Shown here piece after piece: positions 16,961 through 25,545 of a DNA stretch of 64,000 bases (positions are counted from its first letter, which is position 1; each line of letters starts with the position of its first letter). The notes below the pieces were generated by a model that was not told the origin of the DNA, ran no database searches, and worked only from the letters and a program-made list of their open reading frames with translations. The position numbers were made by a program, and so were the translations under genes. Source of the stretch: UMGS1766 sp963597355 (GTDB lineage Bacteria; Bacillota; Clostridia; Oscillospirales; Oscillospiraceae); assembly GCA_963597355.1 (NCBI GenBank), contig CAVBPR010000019.1, forward strand, positions 96,114 through 160,113, in the 5' to 3' direction.

Positions 16961-19900
16961 TTAACCCTCCAGCAACTGAATCTTGTCATCGTAGTCGGAC
17001 ACCTTTCCGGTACGAACCAGATAATCTACAGCTTCATTCGTACGTTGTTTGATTTTCGCTCCAGTACGCTCAAAACCAAAAACCTTCATCGCCTCAGAAC
17101 ACAGAACACTACGATCCATTCCGTATGTACCAACCAGAATTTTTTCCATTGCTGCAGCAATTTCTGGAATAGAGATGTGCTCAATAGTTCTGTCCGGATC
17201 ACCCAAACGAGATCTCCTTGCCTGCACGGTTGTCAAACTTGTGAGGCGCATAAACTGATCTTCAATCACAACTTCTCCTTGCATACGTTCTTGGATTGCT
17301 TGATCAATGGTGTCTCGAACGTCCTGCGTCGCCCTACCGGTCGTAAAACCTTGGCCAATGCGCTTATACAGCAACGTCATGTGGATCGGCTGCTCTACTT
17401 TAACAACTGCATGAACCATGTCTGCAATGTTAGATAAATTATCACTGCCTCGTGGAATTGAACTATCCCACCACTTCCCCTCTTCATATAAAGGCAAATT
17501 ATAAGGATTAGTAGGACTCTGAGTCTGGAGCGTTCTATCTGGTTTCACAGCTTCAGTTCCAACATGTTCTTCCACATCGCCAACGGGGAATTGCATGTCA
17601 GGAACTTTTTCTCCGTGGTGTAGCAATGCGTTTTGGACAAAATTCATTAAACGTTCTTTTTCAGCCTCGGGATTACGGATCCATTCGGTAGACCACACAC
17701 GATACATCTTCCACCCCATCTGTTCCAGGACCGCAGTACGCAGGTGTTCACGATCTCGCACTGTTCGTGCCATATAGTAAGAACTACCGTCACATTCGAT
17801 ACCTGCGATAAATTGACCAGGCTTCTTAGGATGTTCAACTGCAATATCAATCGTGTAATCAGAACTACCAACATTCATTTGCACAGAGCAGCCACGAGAA
17901 GCAAGGAATTTACCCACTTCCTCGCTAAAGGTGTCAACATCATACAAACCGGTTTTCTTTTCTGGCTTTGGCAAAGCAGAGCTTCCATTCATGGCGAAAG
18001 AAATATAAGTACGAAGCATACGAACGCCTTCGGAATGAGTCTTGGACAAATCAATATCTTCCGGAAAAATAGATCCCACGAGTTTGACATTGTGCTTTGC
18101 TCTGGTGATTGCAACATTCAATCTTCGTTCGCCGCCCTGTTGTCCCAGAGGGCCAAATCTCATATACATTCTACCTTGAGCATTCTTGGCATAGCAAATA
18201 GAGAAGATAATCGTATCGCGCTCATCACCCTGAACATTTTCGAGGTTCTTGACAAAGAACGGCTCGTTCTTGTCCTCATCAAAGAAGCGTTCATTGAGCG
18301 GATTGCGTGTTCTGAATTTATTGATTTCTTCTTCAATAACCGATTGCTGACTTTCACTAAAAGCGATGATACCCAGAGAGCGATCCGGATGCATTCTAAT
18401 ATGCTCAGCAACCATGCGCACAATCTCTTGGGCTTCAGCCCGGTTGCAGCGGTTCTCATACACACCATTCTGGACATAAACATACTCAACGCCAGTATCT
18501 TTTGCACGAATGGTGCTGCTGGGGAATGTAATCAGATTGTTCTGGTATATCTGCTGGTTGGAGAACGAAATCAACTCTTCAAATCTGCTACGATAATGCC
18601 ACAACAGAGAATGATTAGGAAGGCTATTCGATGCCTCTTCCAAAATGGAATCGAAGTTCACATCTTCCCCTTCATCGTCCTCATAGTCAAAGTCTGCATC
18701 ATTGCTTGTGCTGGCAGAGAAGAAGTTGGTAGGTGGCAACTGTTTGCTGTCACCGACAATGATAACTTGCTTAGCACGGAAGATAGCGCCAATGGCATCC
18801 TGCGGGAAAATCTGAGAAGCCTCATCGAATATTACCATGTCGAATCTGTATGTTTCTGCCTCAAGAAAGTAAGAGACTGAAAGAGGAGACATCATTAGAC
18901 AAGGTTTCAGTTTAAGCAGAAGATTAGGTATTGTTCTAAACAGCTTTCTCAAAGGCATGATATTACGCTTCTTGCCCAACTCATGAAGCAAAACGGACAT
19001 TTCATCAGGTGCTCTACTGAAATTGTGTCTGCTTGGCATTTCGCGAATAAGCTTTTCTCTAATTCGCATCTGATCAACAGGCAGCTGATGAGCATCCAAC
19101 TTGCGGAAGGTTTCTACACGGTTTTCCTGTGTGCGAACCCTAAAAGTGGAAACCGATTCAATTCCAGTGCAAATCTTCTCGAACCATTCATAGTAAAAAC
19201 TCTTCATGAAAACATCTTTGAGCGTTCCTGCGGGGTAATAAGTATCTTCTGCAGTAACAGTAAATGCTTCCAAACCGTTTTCTACACAGGCTTTCTTGCA
19301 ATCACGCAGATCGATCCAAGCATCCATAGTAGAGAATTGTTCATTGCAGTTTTTAATTCGTCGAGTGAGCTTTGACAGGTTATAAGTTTCAAGAATTGTT
19401 TTATTAGTAAATAATCCTGTAAGATCGGTAATAAGCTGTTTATTACGCACAAGCTTCTCAAGTTGCTCTTTGTAAGCTGTAACGGAAATGCCAGGAATAC
19501 CGTTCGTCACAAATTGCATGATTTCAGTATCAATACTACCTGTATTAATTGCTCGTTTGACCTGTCGCAGATGGTTAAAAATCTCTGTCATATAGTCCCA
19601 GTCTGTATTGCTGTCAAATGTAATCTTGGGGAGGATTTTCTTTATTTTCATAAGATCAGCATCAAATGCAATCTGGCTTTCCTGGATTCGATCCAGTTTT
19701 TCCAGATCGATTACAGCATCAGAATATCTACACTCAGAGTATGCCGCGGAAGCAATAGCTGCTTTTATCCTAATCGCATTTCTAAGCGCTGCGGTCACAT
19801 CTGCCATCATTTCGAGTTTGTTGTCCAAATCCTTTTCTGCGCAAAGAACGGGGAACAATGCTTCAATTTCTCTGGCAGCACGAAGATAACTATGCAATTC

Positions 19901-22900
19901 AGCAACTTGTGCATCCGAATACAAGGACTTCCCTGATATAAACGCAGCCTTCATTTCTGCAGATATGTTACCGGACAAAAGTTGGATAACTTTATTGCTG
20001 AAATCAATGTTAGAGATTATTGCATTCCAATTGGTAGACAAACCGCAATATGCGTCACCAAGCTTTTCTCGAGCTCCCTGCTCAATGCTGTCCAGATTGT
20101 CCCGGGTATGCTGATAGAGCAGAATTGTATTTAAATCATTCTTAATATCAACTAAACTCAGATTAGCAAATCTTTCTGGACAGAATACAGAAACGCAGTC
20201 ATATACAGACTTCAAAATGGTTGCGTTTGCAATAATTGCATGAATATCCTTGATTAGCCGTGTAATATCCATTGTATTGACATCGCACTGATTGCCTGCG
20301 ATATGATAAACAGACTTTGCGCATTCAGCAATCTTCGTAATTTGCTTTAATACTGCTAAGTAGTTATCAATGAGTGTTTTATCTGTGTTGTACTTTGCAG
20401 TTAAGGAATAACCGGAATCTTCACCAAGGTCAGCCACAATGCCCTCAAAAAGCTCAAGATGGGAAAGGATTTCTCCCCATTCAGTAAAGCTTTCATCGTA
20501 GGCAATCCCAGTACAGTCTTTGATTTCATTATCTTTTGCGACAAACCATGCTCTTGTTGCAACAATATCCGCAGCGCGCTTCTTTGCATCCTGTGCATCC
20601 TGATGTGCAGAATCAGAAAGTATGTATTCGATGCATCGATCAGAAGATGCAAAAATTGTGCATGCGTTACACGCATAGCGGAGTGTATCGCGAATTTGTT
20701 CTGTCTTTGTTTCGACTCCGCAGTACAAACCTGCATAATATTTCTTGGCATCTTCATTATCGATAAACCAAGTATTCAGGTCATTGAACGCAACCAAAGG
20801 TTCATAAATACTGCTCCAACAATTTTCGCTGACAAACTGGTAGGTAGCCAAGTCATCCTGGAAAAGATGCCCAATGGCATCAAAGGCATTCAGTCTCTTG
20901 TAGACAGATTCCCAATCGAATTCGAGATCATATTCCTGGATGCCGAACAAATTATCGACCTGTGTGGAAAATCCTTGGTATGCCCTCATGTCCTCATTGT
21001 ATTGCCTTAAGGCATGCAAGAGCGCAATAATTTCCTTGTCAGGAATCTTTTTTCGAACTTCCTTAAAAACAAGGCGAATTTGTTTTGTATCTTCTTTGTA
21101 AGACGATTTAAAAATCTTGAAGAAGTTTGTATATTCAGTCTTGAATCGATTTAAGATACCAGCATAATCCAATGCAAATACTGTTTCTTCGCATGTCGCC
21201 AAAAGCTGGCTGCGCTGGAGCTTCAGCTTTCCCGCAATTTCCATGACCTGTCTCAGCACAGCGAACGCTTCAACTTTGGATGTTACCCACGAAGAGTACG
21301 GCGCACTTAACACAACCGCGTCACGATAGGTCTGTAGAGCAGCGAGTAACTCAAAATTATCGAGTGAATCAATGATTCTGTAGTCATTACGAAGGCGGTT
21401 GATTTTATCTGTAATTTCAGAGAACCGCTTCTTCTTTTGGTCAATTGTATCTAACAGGCTGTATGCAGCATCATTTTTGCAGCATGGAACAATTGCAGCG
21501 GCTTCGGGGATCATGTCAGCCTGTTCCAATTTTTCGCAGTCGGCTTCGGACATCGTGTCAATACAGATTACAATGTCAAAGCGCAAGAAAGATGCTTTTA
21601 GTTTCTCTTTGTTGTCATTTAGTTTGTCCGCTTTGCTCAATACATCCCGCAGTAATATCTTGGCTTTGTTTCTTCCTACGAGGGACTGCCAACTTGCAAC
21701 AACCTTGTTCTTTTGGACTTTTTCGATTGCCGTAATTTGAGTTTGTGCTTCTTGTAAAGTTGTAGGATTCGGCAAGCCGTAGTTATTACGTACAACAGCA
21801 AAAGAGTAATGGTTTAGTGCTACCTCAATATCTTGAAGGCGAACCGGATCAAAGTTAACAATATCACAAAGTACAGGGTACGCCATTCCATCGTCAGAAA
21901 TCAACAGACTAAGGTCTTCCTCGGCCGAAACCAATTGAGACAGTAGCTGTTCAATATTCTTGTCCTTAAGAATAGCATCAGCATATCGCTCACAAATATT
22001 TTCTTTCTGTTCGATGAAGGTTTGAAGTTTGTTGCGCAGTTCTGTAACATATTGCAAAAGCGGTTCGGATTTTTTCTCGCTGAAGTACCAGTCAGTTAAT
22101 TTGCGCTTCTCGAGAAGCATTTCACAAACTGTCAGGATCGCTTCCATTGACTCAAAGCTACATTGCATCTGCAGATGATACTCGGAAGAAAGGACATTGA
22201 GTGCATCAATCAGCAAATGGCATGTTTCATTCAACAGAATTACCTGCTGCAAATCCTCTTCCATCAACTCAAATGCAGTATCAGCATCCACGTTGTTCCG
22301 GAGAATCTCGCGATACTTCTTCATCGAGACAGAAAGTTCTGTTGTCACTGCTTTCCCGGGCATCTCAAAGAACGCCTGTCCGTATCTGTCTGTCAGTTCT
22401 TTTGCCAAGCTATCGATGGTATGTTTTCGCTCACGCAGATCACGAACTAAACGTTCTTCTTGCTCGGTAGGTCTATAAAACCATCCATTCGGGATTGCTA
22501 CACAATAGCAAGAGTGATCATACAATTCGCCAAATGTATCCAATGTATCTACGGTGAGAATATCGGCGAGACTTTTGTCAATCAGCCTACATTCCTCAAG
22601 TGCAGAAAGTATTCTAGTAGCATCTTGGAGTTTGTTTTGAAGGTCTCTTTTTTGACTCACTTCCAAATAAGAACCGAGAACACCTTGCCACGGATTTTTA
22701 TACCACTGTGGACCTAAAACGTCTTGAGCCTTGTCCAGATTCATGACAAGCAAGGCAAGCCTGTTCACATCGTCTTTTGTCAGCTTGTCAACATCGGGCA
22801 GATGTATCTCGATATCTGGTAAAGATCTTAATTCCAGAATAGCACCATATACCTCATACAGGCTCATTTCCAATGGCATAATCGTCTGGTGTATGTCATG

Positions 22901-24130
22901 CACGTAAGTTTTGAGCTGCTCACGAATCATATCCAAGCGGGTGAGGTTTGCGATTTCTTCATCTTTGACCTTGATTTGCTGCAAGCTTAGATTATCACCT
23001 AACTGATTAAGAATCTCCTTTTTATTCGCCTTATGGCTATGAAGAGAAAGGCAAAAGTCCGCAAGGTGAACATCGGTCAGACGTCGATAAACGACATCCA
23101 ATGCCGCCATTTTTTCAGATACAAATAGAATCTTTTTCCCGTCAGCCAATGCCTGCGCGATGATATTTGTGATGGTTTGACTCTTTCCAGTACCAGGAGG
23201 TCCCTGCATAACGAAACTAACACCTTTTTGAGAAAGAGCAATTGCGTCCTGCTGACTGGAGTCAGCGTCAAGCACCAGGAATGAATCAACTGCTCGGCAA
23301 GCATCATGATCGAATTCATAGGTATCACCATCGACGGTGTTTGCCTCATTCTGCTCACCGGCAAATGCGCGAATGATGGGGTTTGTTTTCAACTGAGCCT
23401 CGTTCCGAATCAAATCATTGTACATACTGATCTTAAGAAACGACACCAAACCCATGCTGCACTCCCTTACAATACGCCAGCCACGCTCATCAACAAGAGC
23501 CTCCATCTTTTGCATAAAACTTTCAAGGGTATCTTTGTTGGAATCAAACTCGGGCAAAGAAATTCCATAATCACGATCAAACAGATAGGCCAGAGTAGGG
23601 TTAACAACAACCTCGTCTTCATGTTTTTTTAACGAATATTGTGCGTTCAGGGAGGGCAGAGTAAGAGTTACAGGGACTAAAATCAAAGGAGACTTAACCC
23701 AGCTATCGTTTCGACTTCCCTTTTCGCGCCATTCTATGAAACCAAAAACCAAATAGAGAATGTTTGTTCCTTGCTCATCCAGAGCCAGACGCGCCTTGGA
23801 CCGGAGTTGTTTCAAGGTTTTTTTGATTTCTAGTAGCGTTCCTTCTGCTCGAATGTCACCTACATTGAGTTCCATAGGGTAAGACAATTTATCCAGAAGA
23901 GTGAGAATAGAGTACACGCGCACATCAGAATCTTTGTCAATCGCTTTCTGGAACGTCAGTTCTTTCTCATCAATAACGATTTGCTGATACAGTTCATCAA
24001 AGCCGGGCTTAAGGATTTTAAGCGTTGCTCTTTTGCTTTCGCGGAAAGAAATCATCTTGTTTCGTTTTCCCAAGTCAAGCAACTGGTCTTCCCATGCCTG
24101 AATTTTTTTATCTAATAACGATTCGTTCAT
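16961..24130 (-). CDS. Giant DUF4011/SF1 helicase with C-terminal nuclease-like and DUF3320 regions
   Basis: About 2,389 residues. The N-terminus matches DUF4011 (WEDQLLDLGKRNKMISF at residues 9-25). An SF1 helicase of the Dna2/Upf1 (COG1112) type follows: Walker A QGPPGTGKSQT near 308, Walker B FDEASQIFPQDA near 1767 with VGDSKQLPPT, then the motif V-like VQGDERDTIIFS near 1968 and motif VI NVAITRAKHN near 2005. Between motifs I and II lie ~1,450 residues of mostly helical, unrecognised sequence. Near 2080-2190 an REase-like fold is suggested by YTIDIAVEHP...GIECDG and RVWSTEWIRNP (DUF559/Vsr-like). The C-terminus resembles DUF3320 (EIAAAMEKIL). ATG 24130 is preferred over GTG 24139 because AGGTG lies six bases upstream. 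It likely unwinds and cuts nucleic acid. Confidence 0.9.
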   Translation of the reverse strand: MNESLLDKKIQAWEDQLLDLGKRNKMISFRESKRATLKILKPGFDELYQQIVIDEKELTFQKAIDKDSDVRVYSILTLLDKLSYPMELNVGDIRAEGTLLEIKKTLKQLRSKARLALDEQGTNILYLVFGFIEWREKGSRNDSWVKSPLILVPVTLTLPSLNAQYSLKKHEDEVVVNPTLAYLFDRDYGISLPEFDSNKDTLESFMQKMEALVDERGWRIVRECSMGLVSFLKISMYNDLIRNEAQLKTNPIIRAFAGEQNEANTVDGDTYEFDHDACRAVDSFLVLDADSSQQDAIALSQKGVSFVMQGPPGTGKSQTITNIIAQALADGKKILFVSEKMAALDVVYRRLTDVHLADFCLSLHSHKANKKEILNQLGDNLSLQQIKVKDEEIANLTRLDMIREQLKTYVHDIHQTIMPLEMSLYEVYGAILELRSLPDIEIHLPDVDKLTKDDVNRLALLVMNLDKAQDVLGPQWYKNPWQGVLGSYLEVSQKRDLQNKLQDATRILSALEECRLIDKSLADILTVDTLDTFGELYDHSCYCVAIPNGWFYRPTEQEERLVRDLRERKHTIDSLAKELTDRYGQAFFEMPGKAVTTELSVSMKKYREILRNNVDADTAFELMEEDLQQVILLNETCHLLIDALNVLSSEYHLQMQCSFESMEAILTVCEMLLEKRKLTDWYFSEKKSEPLLQYVTELRNKLQTFIEQKENICERYADAILKDKNIEQLLSQLVSAEEDLSLLISDDGMAYPVLCDIVNFDPVRLQDIEVALNHYSFAVVRNNYGLPNPTTLQEAQTQITAIEKVQKNKVVASWQSLVGRNKAKILLRDVLSKADKLNDNKEKLKASFLRFDIVICIDTMSEADCEKLEQADMIPEAAAIVPCCKNDAAYSLLDTIDQKKKRFSEITDKINRLRNDYRIIDSLDNFELLAALQTYRDAVVLSAPYSSWVTSKVEAFAVLRQVMEIAGKLKLQRSQLLATCEETVFALDYAGILNRFKTEYTNFFKIFKSSYKEDTKQIRLVFKEVRKKIPDKEIIALLHALRQYNEDMRAYQGFSTQVDNLFGIQEYDLEFDWESVYKRLNAFDAIGHLFQDDLATYQFVSENCWSSIYEPLVAFNDLNTWFIDNEDAKKYYAGLYCGVETKTEQIRDTLRYACNACTIFASSDRCIEYILSDSAHQDAQDAKKRAADIVATRAWFVAKDNEIKDCTGIAYDESFTEWGEILSHLELFEGIVADLGEDSGYSLTAKYNTDKTLIDNYLAVLKQITKIAECAKSVYHIAGNQCDVNTMDITRLIKDIHAIIANATILKSVYDCVSVFCPERFANLSLVDIKNDLNTILLYQHTRDNLDSIEQGAREKLGDAYCGLSTNWNAIISNIDFSNKVIQLLSGNISAEMKAAFISGKSLYSDAQVAELHSYLRAAREIEALFPVLCAEKDLDNKLEMMADVTAALRNAIRIKAAIASAAYSECRYSDAVIDLEKLDRIQESQIAFDADLMKIKKILPKITFDSNTDWDYMTEIFNHLRQVKRAINTGSIDTEIMQFVTNGIPGISVTAYKEQLEKLVRNKQLITDLTGLFTNKTILETYNLSKLTRRIKNCNEQFSTMDAWIDLRDCKKACVENGLEAFTVTAEDTYYPAGTLKDVFMKSFYYEWFEKICTGIESVSTFRVRTQENRVETFRKLDAHQLPVDQMRIREKLIREMPSRHNFSRAPDEMSVLLHELGKKRNIMPLRKLFRTIPNLLLKLKPCLMMSPLSVSYFLEAETYRFDMVIFDEASQIFPQDAIGAIFRAKQVIIVGDSKQLPPTNFFSASTSNDADFDYEDDEGEDVNFDSILEEASNSLPNHSLLWHYRSRFEELISFSNQQIYQNNLITFPSSTIRAKDTGVEYVYVQNGVYENRCNRAEAQEIVRMVAEHIRMHPDRSLGIIAFSESQQSVIEEEINKFRTRNPLNERFFDEDKNEPFFVKNLENVQGDERDTIIFSICYAKNAQGRMYMRFGPLGQQGGERRLNVAITRAKHNVKLVGSIFPEDIDLSKTHSEGVRMLRTYISFAMNGSSALPKPEKKTGLYDVDTFSEEVGKFLASRGCSVQMNVGSSDYTIDIAVEHPKKPGQFIAGIECDGSSYYMARTVRDREHLRTAVLEQMGWKMYRVWSTEWIRNPEAEKERLMNFVQNALLHHGEKVPDMQFPVGDVEEHVGTEAVKPDRTLQTQSPTNPYNLPLYEEGKWWDSSIPRGSDNLSNIADMVHAVVKVEQPIHMTLLYKRIGQGFTTGRATQDVRDTIDQAIQERMQGEVVIEDQFMRLTSLTTVQARRSRLGDPDRTIEHISIPEIAAAMEKILVGTYGMDRSVLCSEAMKVFGFERTGAKIKQRTNEAVDYLVRTGKVSDYDDKIQLLEG

Positions 24131-24167
24131 CTTCTTCACCTATCTTTCCGTATTTGGCAAAAGAGTA

Positions 24168-24332
24168 TTATTTGTAGAATTTAAGGACGCATAAATTATA
24201 CCCAAATAAGTATATTTGACAGATTTTCGCCGCCTGCACCGACAAACCTAGTTCGGAAATATCAATGTCATCGTCATCGATTATCCGGGATTTATATTCA
24301 ATGCGCTCGCTTTCATCTTGTATAGCCAGCAT
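24168..24332 (-). pseudogene. Possible truncated RNA-polymerase alpha-CTD-like relic
   Basis: A 54-codon frame starting MLAIQDESERIEYKSR contains DDIDISELGLSVQA, which resembles the ISELxLSVRA segment of alpha-CTD-like proteins carried on clostridial mobile elements, then degenerates and stops. It has no ribosome binding site and overlaps the operon promoter, so it is more likely a remnant than a gene. Confidence 0.3.
24195..24222 (-). promoter_or_regulatory. Candidate promoter of the eight-gene island operon
   Basis: On the minus strand a perfect TATAAT (24195-24200) follows CTGTCA (24217-24222) with a 16-base spacer, about 65 bases before the helicase start codon. It is the only convincing promoter upstream of the operon. 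Confidence 0.5.
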
Positions 24333-24632
24333 CTCTATTGTATTTTACTTCTATTATATTCAAATTTCTACAACTTTTACTAGACTCGAGTGAAAATTCA
24401 CATTTATTTACTTCTGGGTGTGAAAAAATCTATTTGTATCTTGATCAGCGCCCTTCTGCACTTGCGTTTCTTGCAATACCGCCGGATTTTTCTCCGTACA
24501 TTCAGAGAACAGAATAAGGCGATTATGTGGGCAACAAGGTCAAAGCAGTGAATATGTTCACCAAGAAATAAAAAATTTCTCCCGAAGGAGTGAACTGAAC
24601 AGAACCGGTGAAAACGGACAATAAACAAAACA
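24333..24632. other. AT-rich gap without recognisable gene
   Basis: About 300 bases between the operon promoter region and the IS relic. I see only short open frames with no ribosome binding sites; the composition is that of the island. Confidence 0.5.
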
Positions 24633-25443
24633 CCCCCTGATGAAGGAAAATGGAAGTACTACATCAGGGGGTAAAATTATGCCTAGGGGAAAATATACAC
24701 ACGTTCAAGTTCTGTTGCCCGAAATCTGAGCCATAAAAGCCGCAGGAAAAATGAAACGCGAGGTAGCGGAACATTTTGGATTAAGGGATAAGTATGTTGT
24801 AAAACAACTTCTTGCATGCAAATGCCGAAAAGAAGAAAAAATTAAAGTCGGAATTATGCCCCGTCCCCAAGGCCGTCTGCGCAAAGATTCGCCGCCGCAG
24901 AAGGTGGAGACAGATGGGTCAGCAACTCCATAAATACGAGAATCTGCTGAACAGAGAGTTTCAGGCAGATAGACCAAACCATAAATAGATCACAGATATC
25001 TCTTATATCCACACCGAACAAGGTGTGCTCTATCTGTCTATGATTCGGAATCTGTTTGACAACAGCATCGTTGCATACAAAACAGGAACAGCACAAACGG
25101 CCAACCTCGTGCTGAACACTGTCCGGCTTGCCATGCAAAAGGAAAAGAAAGTCGCTGCGGAGTTGCAGTTCCACAGCGACCAAGGGAGTTAGTACACCTC
25201 TACTTTGACCTAATTAAAGAATATGGTATAACTCCGTCTATGTCAAGGCGCGGAAACTGCTATGACAATGCTATGGCAGAAAACTTTTTCTCGATTCTCA
25301 AGACGGAATGTATCTACAGACATCTTCCTGCTACCTTCGATGAAGCTAGGACTTTGATTGATAACTTCATCTACTTCTATAACTACCAGCACATCCAGTT
25401 AAAAAGCGGAGTGGCACCGCTGACGCTACGCCACTCCGCTTAA
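24633..25443 (+). mobile_element. Decayed IS3-family insertion sequence
   Basis: Remnants of both IS3-type reading frames are visible. The orfA-like HTH region begins at 24679 (MPRGKYTHVQVLLPEI) but has an in-frame TGA, resumes as MKREVAEHFGLRDKYVVKQLL and ends at 24933. The orfB integrase region appears from about 24963: ITDISYIHTEQGVLYLSMI, then HSDQGS, broken by several stops and frame changes, and an intact C-terminal piece 25240-25443 with SRRGNCYDNAMAENFF and the catalytic Glu in LKTECIY. The central part of orfB is deleted. Inverted CCCCCTGATG/CATCAGGGGG lies at the left (24633-24671) and AAGCGGAGTGGC/GCCACTCCGCTT at the right (25404-25441). It cannot be autonomous. Confidence 0.85.
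25404..25441. repeat. 12-bp hairpin at the right end of the IS relic
   Basis: AAGCGGAGTGGC pairs perfectly with GCCACTCCGCTT across 14 bases, overlapping the last codons of the transposase relic. It may be a terminator-like IS end that insulates the island from pnp. Confidence 0.6.
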
Positions 25444-25545
25444 AAATCAATATTTCCTACTCAGGTTTTTGTGCTGTCCGTACAATCTGGGGCAGTTCAC
25501 CACAGCGTTCATCCGGACTTTTTGTGTAATCAAAAGGGGAAAGAA

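Noticed and set aside
9076..24130. Assigning the island operon to Mokosh, BREX, DISARM or the TerY-P triad
   Set aside because: Only parts match: no PLD nuclease seen, no PglX/PglZ, no DUF1998 gene, no vWA (TerY) gene. The full set is not one of these.
24404..24628. Minus-strand 74-codon ORF upstream of the IS relic
   Set aside because: Basic, Phe/Arg/Cys-rich translation with no ribosome binding site; most likely chance in a decayed region.
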